Origin: Actinernus sp. WN-2022
Taxonomy: Eukaryota > Cnidaria > Anthozoa > Actiniaria > Actinernidae
NCBI GenBank assembly: GCA_030867875.1
Contig: JAOWCC010000577.1
Span: 91,989,740 to 92,053,739 of the forward strand
Direction of reading: 5' to 3'
DNA length: 64,000 bases
The notes below the pieces were generated by a model, which saw only the letters and a program-made list of their open reading frames with translations, was not told the DNA's origin and made no database searches. Of the stretch, positions 43,135 to 52,739 are shown in pieces. How positions within the stretch are numbered: position 1 is the stretch's first letter; every line of letters starts with the position of its first letter. Position numbers and translations under genes: made by a program.

Positions 43135-43164
43135 CACGTGATTAGTGTACAACTGTTTGATTGG
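43135..43164 (-). promoter_or_regulatory. Conserved proximal promoter motifs of gene B
   Basis: CACGTG at 43135-43140 and CCAAT (complement of ATTGG, 43160-43164) sit at the same distances from the ATG as in paralogue A, although nearby bases differ. Confidence 0.45.
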
Positions 43165-43779
43165 CTGTTTCACATCCCACTGAGTCAGGATCGCGTGCAT
43201 CGTTTCCTTGAGCATTGGCGGTATGGGATTTTCACGCATGATAAATTCTCGGTGGGTACGTGACGTCATCAGAATTCTAAAATCTAAACTATACGATCTA
43301 TAAAGCTGTTCTTTTGATATGATTTAGATATCGGTATTCTCAGTATTCTTCGAAAATTTCACGTCGATACGGTGATTCGTTTTAGACAATATTTTGAATT
43401 TTGTGACAGCCCAGCTCAGCGTGTTTCCTAAATGTCATGAAAATCCATATATTTCTGACATTTAAAATGTTAAGACTTGATTAACCTTCAAAAGTGATAT
43501 CCTAAAGTGTTTTGAAGTGAACGCTAATCATATTGATGGGAAAAACAGCTTTATTTGTAGAGTACGTTTTCGGCCGCCATCTTGGTGTACCAAAGCCGTA
43601 CATCAACATGGCCGCCGCATACTAATTACACTAAATTGTTCGAATATTATTTGTCCGACAGCTCAGTTACAAAGTACTCTATTACTCCAAAATTTCGGTC
43701 ATTTCTACGTTTTTACTTGCTCTATACACAACATTTACTAATATCAGTTTTTTCCTCGAGGCATTTTTTTTGTGACGTC

Positions 43780-43969
43780 TGTTCCGGCCCGAAATCCGAT
43801 TCCTGTGGTGGCTGATTCTTGCGTGAGGACTCGGTCGGGCAGACGAGCAAAGTGCGCTGACTTTGTTGCATGCTTGGTCGGAATGACCTGGGTACAGAGA
43901 TGAATGAACCGAAACTGAATTGTCAAGTGTAGTTGAGTTGAAATAAAATACTGGACGCTGATCATAATA
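43780..43969 (+). repeat. 5' LTR, 190 bp
   Basis: Starts TGTTCCGGCCCGAAATCC and ends GATCATAATA. Relative to the 3' LTR it lacks about 13 bp after CAGACGAG and about 8 bp after TTGGTCG and has several substitutions. AATAAAATA near the end may be the poly(A) signal. Confidence 0.85.
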
Positions 43970-43970
43970 T

Positions 43971-43988
43971 TGGTAGCAGATCAAGGTT
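43971..43988 (+). other. Primer-binding site
   Basis: TGGTAGCAGATCAAGG begins one base after the LTR; its TGG would pair with the CCA end of a tRNA. The priming tRNA is not identified. Confidence 0.55.
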
Positions 43989-44006
43989 GGTGAATGTATG
44001 GTTAAA

Positions 44007-44290
44007 CCATAGTTAATAGAGTGGAATGGTTATGAAACCCATAAACTTCAAAGGGGCTAACAAATGCGCTGAGATTTATGTTGGAAGGGGGCAAGACAAA
44101 AGATTGTGCAGGGTCATAGTTCATTAAGGTCCCCTGAACGACTGAACTCACACGTTTCTATTGGCTGATTGATTAACACATTGGAATTTCTATTGTGTTT
44201 TGTGCAGGGTCACGGTTGAAAAAAGCTAACAAAGACATATAACAAAGAAAGTCGCTGGGCTTCATAACCATTCCACTCTATTAACTATGG
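44007..44290. mobile_element. MITE nested in the BEL/Pao leader
   Basis: Ends CCATAGTTAATAGAGTGGAA and the complement (TTCCACTCTATTAACTATGG) pair over about 35 bp, flanked by TTAAA on both sides (within GTTAAAC). It separates the primer-binding site from gag and must be younger than the retrotransposon. Confidence 0.7.
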
Positions 44291-44308
44291 TTAAACCTTT
44301 TAGGCAGA

Positions 44309-47300
44309 ATGGCAGAACAAGCATTGGCAGAAGTTGTCGACAAGTTGACTCAAGCCGACCTACACAATGAGCTGATTAACCGGAGTTTAACAACCCAGGG
44401 AAGCCTAATGAAACGCAAGGAGAGGTTGACAGAAACAGGTAATGTCAAGGGATTTGAATTTGTTGTGGGTGTTATTTCGGATCCGCCAAGGGGCGAAAGC
44501 TCTGAAACAATTGTTGAAAACAGTGAAGCTAAAGCGAAAGACAGACTTGAGAATTTGGAAGAGGGTTTTAAACTAATGCAGAAGCAAATTGAAACCTCAA
44601 ATGAAATCCAAGAAAGGATTTTAGACATTCTGAGTAAAGGTAGCGGGCTTAGCAGTTCCGTAGGAGACTTACCAGTGAGTGGTATAAACATGGCGCCCAT
44701 GATGAAACACGAGTCCGGAAATGACGTAGGTAGCGGCGCCACAGGCAGCCCAATAGATTCTTCACTCGCAGTATAAGATGAGACCGGAAATGGCGTAGCT
44801 AGCAGTGCCACAGGAAGCCCAAGCGGCCCCACTGTAACAATAAAACGGTATGGATCAGATTCATCTTTATCGGATAAAGGGTTCAAAGATTTGAAGAGAA
44901 AGTTTGACTTTTATGTAAGGGGAGTTTCAGAAGAGCTGGTAGACATTCAAAGAGCTTTAGGTAAAGATAAATACGAAGCTAAAGCCCATGAAACTGTCGG
45001 CCTTCGCAGGCTAAAGAAGGAAGTAGAAAAGGCTGAGAGAGCCCTCGATTACTTACTAGATATGACTGACGAATATCCAAGTGAAGTGAATGAAATTGTT
45101 AAGAAATGGGAAATTGTCCGTAATGAATGCAAAGAAGTTGAGCGAGAAGCGGAAGTGTATCTCATGAAAGCGCGTTTAGCAGAGAAGGAAGCACAGCGTA
45201 AACGAGAAAATGTTAAGCTCCCGGCGTATAATGTTCCCGAATTTCACGGTAATATATATCCTTTCATGGCCGGCCTGGATTCAGAGCTTTTGACGAGTTA
45301 TTGATGATAATCCGGATCTTGAAATAAGCGCTAAATACGAATATTTGATGAGTCGTTTGAAGGGCGAGGCAAATGAAGCTGTAAGGGGGTTCGGTGGTGA
45401 CGCGAAGAATTACGACAAGGTAAAGGAAACTTTAAAGACTAGATACGGAGACGAAAGGCTGATTACTAAGAGGTATCTCGAACACGTCCTAGCAACCAAC
45501 AGCGTAGGTTGGTGAGCTTCCTACGAGAGTTGTACAATCGGTTGACAAATGCATACGGGACACTAGAGTCGTATAACATTACCCGAGATTCGTTATGTTT
45601 AGCTATGTTTGAAAGACCCCTACCCCCGGAACTGAAACAAGAGTGGGAGAAGAAAATTAGCCGCATTCGTAGAGAGAGCGACAGTAAGTCTCACGCTACC
45701 GTAGACGATTTTATTGCTTTTCTCCTCGATGAAGTTCAAAGCCTCGAAGCCACAGAACCAGTACACCTTGAAGCAGAACATGAGAGCAAAGATAAGCAAG
45801 AATCCAAGCGCAGATGGAGGCCGGGTCGTTTCCGGGATAGACCCCAGACATCTTCGGGACAAGCACTGATGGCGAGATCGCAATCTGACAGATGTGTCTT
45901 TTGTGACAAGACGGGGCACAACGGCGCGGACTGTACGAAAGCGTTAGAGATAACTGTGGATGAAAGATGAAATCTTGTGAGTACCGCGAGGCGATGTTTC
46001 AATTGCTTACACCCCATGGAACGAGACCACAACTCCAGAAGTTGCAAAGGGGAGCCATGTGGGGTAAATGGCTGTACAGCGAAGCACTCCAAAATCCTTC
46101 ACGCCGAGGGACCCCCATCAGATGAGGACCCGCAAGAAGCCAGCTCAAGTAACTGCACCGCGGCATCTTCAAGTGGCATGAGTAAGAGGGAGAAGTTATG
46201 TCCAGTAGCTCTTAGTAAACTGATGTAAGAAGGTAAAGAGGTTACAGTGAGACTGTTTTTAGACAGTGGTTCTAAGGACTCGTACATTCGCGAGAGCATC
46301 GCGGAAGCACTAGCAATGAAACGGATAAGCTCTGTGAAGTACTTGAAGACAACAGGGTTTCGTGGTGTCGTAGTGCCCAAGAAGACGAAGAGAGTGTGTT
46401 TCTCCCTGGGAAGAAGAGGTGGTGCTGAAACAGACAAACGAATAGAAGTAGAAGCCTGGACGACCAGGAAGATATGTGATCCTATAGAGCCAATTTCCGT
46501 TGATTTCCACCGTTACCCTCAACTGAAGGGTCTTGATCTGGCCGACGACTATCCCCGCGGAGCTGCAGTTGTAGACGTACTGCTCGGAATCGATTACATG
46601 GATTGTGTTTTGAAGGATGACAAGTTTGAGTTCACCGAGCGCATGTATGCCCAGCTAGCAGGACTCTATGTTTGGATGGGTCCTTAGAGGCGTTGTTCCA
46701 GACAAGACGTACATCGACGAACAAGCTACGTTCTTCGTGGAGAAAGGAGCTGAAGTATCGACGCAATCGATGCTGATTAGTGCACAGTATAGCGAAAGGC
46801 CGTGCGACGACCTGTCCCTGTTTTGGGAACTCGAAACTTTAGGAATAAGACAAGACAAGGAACGCCTGACGAAGAGAATGCAACTATTAGGTTCCAAGAA
46901 ACATTAAAGTTAGTTCCCGAGGAAGGGTATTACGAGGTCGGGCTTCCGTGGAAGGACAATAGCCCTGATCTCATTGATAATTATGACCAAGCCAGAAGGA
47001 GGTTAGAGTCTGTCGAAAGAATGTTGAAGAGAAACCCGAAGAAGGAAGAACTGTATATTGCAGCTATGAACAAATATATCGACTCAGGGCACGCACGAGA
47101 AATTAAGCCTGACGAAGTACCAGGGAAGGTGCGATATCTGCCCCACCATCCTATCTTTCGACAGGTCAAGACAACCACCAAGTGCAGGGTCGTGTTTGAC
47201 GCCAGTGCAAAGACTGTGGACGGGGTGTCGCTAAATGACTGTCTTTACGAAGGACCGAATGTCCTTCCGGACATGGTGCAAGTCCTAATAAGGTTTAGGT

Positions 47301-50300
47301 ATAAAAAATAGGGCTTGTGTCTGGCATTCAATCGATGTTTTTTACAAATCCTGATGAAACAGGAGGATCAACATGTCCATCGCTTTCTTTGGGGAGATAT
47401 GCAAATGAAAACAAGACCCAAAGTGTATTGCACGACTAGAGTCACGTTTGGCATTAAATCATCGCCTTACCAGAGTGAATCGATCGTGCACGAGCACACC
47501 AGACGATGTGAAGAGAAGTTCCCTAAGGCCGCCCAGAGGTTCGACAGAACATGTATAATATATGGACGATTACGTCGGCGGAGAGGACTCAGTCGCTTCA
47601 GCACTGAAGTTGCAGGGAAACATGACAGAAATGATGAAGGCTGGTGGATTTAGGCTTACCAAATGGGCATCGAAATCTGTGTGCGTAATGGAACAGGTTC
47701 CCGAAGAAGAGAGAGCAAGTAATGTGGTCGTAGATCTAGACAGCATGGAGCGGAGCATTAGCTCGGACGGTACCTTAAAAACGTTAGGTGTATATTGGAA
47801 CACCGCAGATGATCCCCTTTACTTTAAGGTCCTGCCTCAGAAACAGACAGCGGAAGTGAAGTCCAAGAGAAGCATGTTGTCTTCTTTAGCCTCGACGTTT
47901 GACCCTATGGGCTTGTATACTCCGTTCACGGTGCGTGCAAAGATACTTTTGCAAGATGCGTGGATTGAAGGTTTGCAGTGGGACGAGCCTCTACCGGAAG
48001 GTTTATCGCAGAAGTTTGATTCCTGGAAGGAGGAGCTGTCCAGATTGAGTAAAATTCAGATCTCGAGATGTTTCAAGAAGGATATCGGAGAAGTTGTAGA
48101 TGTCCAACTCCATGGGTTTTCAGCCGCCAGCGAACGATGCTACGGAGGTGCCATATACCTGCGTCTACAAGATAACCAAGGAAGAGTGGCGACAAATTTA
48201 GTGATGTCAAAAAACAAGCTTGCCCCGACAAAGAAGATGTCCTTGCCTAGATTGGAGTTGTGTGGAGCCTTGATCATGACGCGTCTTATGATGTTTGTGA
48301 AGGATGCGCTGAGCCTGGAAATATCACGAATTGTTTGTTGGTCTGATAATATGATAGTGTTGAACTGGCTTCCAAGCCCGCTGGAACGTGGAAGAACTTC
48401 ATCGCTAATCGGGTTCAGGAGATACAAGATACCATCGACCCGAGCAAGTGGAACCATGTTAGTGGTGATGAGAATCCCAGTGACCTTTTATCTCGAGGGA
48501 TCTCAGTGGAGAAGCTGGAGACTGCTGACATGTGGTGGAAGGGACCTGAGTGGCTTTCCCTGAATGAGGAAAAATGGCCATCGAGCAAGCTAGTTGACGT
48601 AGATGAGTGTGAAGTGGAATTGAAGAAAGCGCCCGTCACGAAGTCATTGCGGTTGAATGCTGAAGCAGGCGAAGAAAATGAAGACGGACAAGCAGAAACA
48701 CCAACCGTCGATGATACGCAATTAAGTGATGCATACCCATATTTCGCGTCAAACATCGAAACATGGAATAAGCTCAGACGGGTAACAGCGAGAATTCTGT
48801 CGTGGAAAAGGGCGTCAGAAGAGGAGAATGAAGTGCGAGAGTTGAAGGCAGAGGATATAAACGGAGCCGAAGACGTGTGGTTGAGACTTGTGCAGAAGCA
48901 ACACTTCAGAGAAGAGTATCGAGCTTTGTCAGAAGGAAATCCTTTAACAGCCAAGAGCCGTATCGTGAGCTTGGATCCTGTGTTAATGGACGGATTGATT
49001 CGAGTGGGTGGTCGCTTAGAGAGAGCGCAGATATCAGAGGATGCGAAGCATCAGGTGATTCTCCCTCACAACGATGAAGTCGTTGCTAAGTTGATCCTCG
49101 ATGTTCACAGAAAGAATGCGCATGCGGGACCCGAGACGACATTAGCCATTTTACGTGAGCGTTATTGGATAATAAAGGATCGACGGGAGGTAAAGAGAGT
49201 GCTAGGAACTTGTCTACTATGTTGCCACCGAAAGACTGCAGCTCAAGGCCAGACTTACCCCGTGAGCGAGTGAGGACCTGGGATCACGCTGGATTCGTCG
49301 ATGTAGGCATTGATTTTACCGGCCCGGTTTACATTAAGGACGGAAGTAAGACCAGAAAGACTTGGATCTGCCTTTTTGTTTGTGGCAACACAAGAGCCAT
49401 CCATTTAGAACTTACCACGGATATGACGACTGAAACCTTTCTAGATGCGTATCAGAGAATGATCAATCGCAGAGGAATTAGTGAGACGATTCATTCGGAC
49501 AATCAAACGTCGTTTCACAAAGCAGACAAGGTGCTCAAGGCGGCATATAACGAAACCGAGAAGGCTTGGAAGAAGATAGATCGGAAGGCAGTTGATTCGC
49601 CTCATTGGGTGTGAAGTGAAAGTTTATAACTGAACGTACGAGCCACCAAGGAGGATGGTGGGAACGCTATTGTCGTATGCTGAAGGGGCCTTTACGAATA
49701 GTGCTTGGAAGGGCCTTGCTTACGTTTCAAGAGTTGCAAACCGTTCTAATGGATATCGAGGCTCAGATCAATTCAAGGCCGTTGACCTTTGTTGGAGACA
49801 ATATAAGAGATGGAATGGTAATTACCCCTGCTCATCTTTTAATCGGACGTTCGCTGGGACACCTACCAGAGTTTCCGAAGAGAAGTCAAGATGATCTGAA
49901 CGTTCAGAAAAGGTTCTTGTACCGTCAACGTATCGCAGACCATTTTTGGCAAAGATGGCAAAAGGAATACTTGCCTAATCTCAACGTTAGAAAGAAATGG
50001 CACCTCGAAGTTGATCCCTTAAGGGTCGGAGATGTAGTCTTATATAGTAGCGGAAGATAATGTACCAAGAAGCAAGTGGATTTTAGCTAAGGTCGAGTAC
50101 TTATATCCGGGTAGGGACGGACTTGTCAGAAATGTACGTGTGAAGACAGCAAAGGGCTTCCTGAATCGACCTGTGCAGAAAGTTCATCTGCTAGAAGCTG
50201 GAGGAGACTGGAAGTTACCCGAGATAAGGAACGTGATGCAGACACCATCGAACGTCGAAGAGGGCGCCAAGGAAGTTATGCTAGACACCGACGTGTCTAT

Positions 50301-50397
50301 GGTGGGGGAGGATGTTCCGGCCCGAAATCCGATTCCTGTGGTGGCTGATTCTTGCGTGAGGACTCGGTCGGGCAGACGAGTAAAGACTACAAGTTGA
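44309..50397 (+). pseudogene. BEL/Pao gag-pol, multiple stops and frameshifts
   Basis: Read in pieces: gag from ATG 44309 (in-frame stop at 44774), a coiled-coil-like Lys/Glu-rich part (44891-45240), zinc knuckle CVFCDKTGHNGADC near 45893, a second Cys/His cluster (CFNCLHPMERDH), aspartic protease LFLDSGSKDSYI near 46250, RT from about 46900 with catalytic YMDD at 47559-47570, RNase H-like VDVQLHGFSAASE near 48095, integrase HHCC (HRKNAHAG, CLLCC) near 49100-49220, catalytic D in VGIDFTGP and in SDNQTSF, and E in WERY near 49655. The RT motif A region lacks the expected Asp. At least three in-frame stops and four frame shifts occur. The last codons lie inside the 3' LTR. Confidence 0.9.
50301..50312 (+). 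other. Polypurine tract
   Basis: GGTGGGGGAGGA ends immediately before the 3' LTR, the usual plus-strand primer position. It is inside the coding frame. Confidence 0.7.
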
Positions 50398-50523
50398 TTC
50401 CGCTGACTTTGTTGCATGCTTGGTCGCCACTTCGGAATGAACTGAGTACAGAGCTGAATGAACCGAAACTGAATTGTTAAGTGTAGTTGAGTTGAAATAA
50501 AATACTGGACGCTGATCATAACA
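50313..50523 (+). repeat. 3' LTR, 211 bp
   Basis: TGTTCCGG...GATCATAACA with intact TG...CA ends, followed by target duplication ACGTC at 50524-50528. It contains the pol stop codon (50395-50397). Confidence 0.88.
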
Positions 50524-50908
50524 ACGTCAGTGCGTTGATGAAATATCTTACGAGTGAGCATAGCGAACGACACATCATGAAATACCAGTTTCAATCTCTT
50601 ACTAAAAAGGCTAGAAATCTTTGAAAGCAAGTCATGATCATATTTTCAAAAGTGATATCTTCACGTGTGAAGATATCACTTTTTAGAAAGAAATATACAC
50701 TGGTGTTTCATCGAAAATTATATCTTAAAGGCCTGATCATTATCAACAGAAGATACATTGATATGGAAATCTCTTCAACAAAAATCCTTTTTCTCAACAG
50801 TGCGCGCAATAATCCAGAACGCATGCACGTTTACTTCGAAAGACGAAAGAAGGGCAGAAATTGTGAGAGGAAAGCATGTGGATCATGGCAGAGTATGAAA
50901 GACCGGAC

Positions 50909-51200
50909 TTAAAGTGCACATGAAGCGAAAGTTGATCTAATTTTAAAATGCTTTCGAAATGAGGAATAATGACATTTTCCGTTTGTCAATATCTCATCTC
51001 GTTTCAGAGATATTCAGGTTTTTGTAATATGCAAATGAGATGACCTATGACGTCACGTTGGTTGCACAGCCTGGAGACAAATCACAAAATGAAGAATATC
51101 TCTGCAAATATTGAATAAAAACTACTGAAACTTCGCACATGTATGGCACTATGGAAAATACACATCAATGTGCAAATTATGATGTTCCCATGGAAACTGT
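50909..51200. mobile_element. TTAA-AGTGC family MITE, copy B
   Basis: Counterpart of 33045-33335; contains TCATCTCGTTTCAGAGATAT and CTATGACGTCACG. The right end is unresolved. Confidence 0.4.
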
Positions 51201-51416
51201 CATGGACATGCACTATAAAGGGGAAAAGACCCTCCCCTTTCTCTCCATTTGGGATTCGAAATTGAATTTCAAATTCAGAACAGTCAAGCAAGAAAGCAAG
51301 TAATCTCCTGTTAGAATACTAACTTTAGAATAGAGCAGAAAAGACATGAAAAAAATGACAATTAAAGAAGCGTTGGTTCCTTGGTTCGTATCGGTTCGTT
51401 CATCAGAATCACGCTA

Positions 51417-51505
51417 AATTCCAATTCGATCTGTGGATTATCAGGGACCTGGCTTTGATCAGCCCCGTGGTTGTTTCAGGTCTCGTTAGAAATTCAGAGA
51501 AGAAG
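51417..51505 (+). mobile_element. SINE body fragment (copy B)
   Basis: Duplicate of 33673-33770: TTCCAATTCGATCTGTGG through GTTTCAGGTCTCGTTAG. Confidence 0.65.
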
Positions 51506-51784
51506 AGAGAGAAAAATGCCCTAGGCCCGAAGAACTCACCCAATGAGGAATTGTAAAGTTCGAAAATAAACCTAGGTATGAGCTCGAGCACAGGTAACCC
51601 AAGCTCTGTAAGTGGCACTATTTACTAGCATTTGTATCGTACTATGGGATTTTTTAGTCTTGGATTCTCAAAATTAATATTGAATAAAAACCGGCAAAAC
51701 TTACAGGATGTGTTTATTTGTCCATGGGCTGTGTGTGGTTGCAATTTGTTCAGCATTTTTCGGCGAGTTTTGACGAGTTTTGCT

Positions 51785-51867
51785 TTAGATATCGTTATCA
51801 TCATCTGAGTTATACTGCACCTCATTTCCAAGAACAGGTGTAATGTTCAGGGCAATGGGCTCAGGAT
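51785..51867 (-). CDS. Terminal exon of a two-exon minus-strand gene tail
   Basis: After acceptor TTTATTTCCATTAG the exon reads (D)PEPIALNITPVLGNEVQY then NSDDDNDI and stops at 51785-51787. Its two-nucleotide start phase matches the one-nucleotide end of the exon at 52666-52731, and the joined frame is open. It ends about 10 bp right of the copy B breakpoint. Acidic C-terminus; family unknown. Confidence 0.5.
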
Positions 51868-51879
51868 CTAATGGAAATA

Positions 51880-52660
51880 AATCAATATTTGTATAACAAA
51901 TTGAACAATTTAGGTTGTACATTTGTTACCCCAATTCAGGTCATCTGACTTTTCCCTTGATCAGTAAATAAATGTTTATTTTTTTTATTTTTCTGTATCC
52001 CAAGAGGAAATGTACAAATTTCTGTAATTGGAAAAACAAATTAAAGCATTGAATCCTCTGGATAACTTTGACATGACCTAGCTTATGCATTGGGACAACA
52101 AATGTACAAGCTAATAAATCAGTCTAATTTTGGTAGACAAACTACATGTACAGAAATTCACATAAATATTCATTAGTAATTCAAAATGATGCTATTGATA
52201 GGACTTTCTGGGGAAAGAGTTGATTTTTGTGTGGGATTTGGTTAAATGCTAACGACTACAATGTCTAGAATAAAATAACTATACGCTCAACTTCATGTTA
52301 AAACAATGCAACATACTTGAGCAGCTGGGCTTATTGGTATTCGATCCGTATGTAATACAATGTAGATTAACAGAATGAAGCTAGAGTTTGTAAATCTGTT
52401 AAAGCATGGACACGAATTATGTATCTGACTTATCAAATTAAACATCTAGATGTAAATACAGGGGAGTCATGTTTTTCTAGATCTGTTATTGTTGTGATAA
52501 ATTTATTTTGGCTGAGAAGATTAAAGCAAAAGTTTATAAATGTAAATCAGGACAAAATAAATATGTAGTCAAACCGAGGCATTTAATTGGCTAGGAAAGG
52601 CAAATTAGCAAGGGTTGGTTTCAGTAATCTCAAAGTTTTCATGTAAACAAAAAAAAAATT
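51880..52660. other. Probable intron of the 51.8/52.7-kb gene
   Basis: AT-rich sequence without open frames, bounded by the donor and acceptor of the two exons. Confidence 0.4.
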
Positions 52661-52665
52661 AATAC

Positions 52666-52731
52666 CACTATCAGAAGCTCGATCTTGATCTGTATTGATG
52701 TCTGCCAACAAACTCCTTCTCCATCTGGCTC
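52666..52731 (-). CDS. Penultimate exon of the same gene
   Basis: Acceptor TGCATAATCCAG, 66 bp, donor AGTG|GTATTA. The frame that joins the next exon reads ARWRRSLLADINTDQDRASD. The donor is weaker than consensus. Upstream exons could not be found in 52.7-54.2 kb. Confidence 0.5.
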
Positions 52732-52739
52732 CTGGATTA

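Larger units (their letters stand above)
43780..50523 (+). mobile_element. BEL/Pao LTR retrotransposon, full length but inactive
   Basis: A 6.7-kb element with two LTRs (TGTTCCGG...ATAACA), a primer-binding site, one gag-pol region in Pao order (gag, protease, RT, RNase H, integrase), a polypurine tract and identical 5-bp duplications ACGTC (43775-43779 and 50524-50528). The uninterrupted target is visible in copy A at about 32636-32650 (GTGACGTCAGTG), proving insertion after the segmental duplication. Stops, frameshifts and LTR indels show it is dead. Confidence 0.92.
35300..51774. repeat. Segmental duplication, copy B
   Basis: Collinear with copy A (23635-34030), but enlarged by the tRNA-like array (35484-36817), a LINE fragment (37320-38520), an insertion at about 40655-41023 and the BEL/Pao element (43780-50523). 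The right edge is at the GAGTTTTGAC phrase near 51774, inside what is an exon in copy A. Confidence 0.75.

Noticed and set aside
44350..44886. 178-residue minus-strand ORF across BEL/Pao gag
   Set aside because: Shadow of the plus-strand gag frame.
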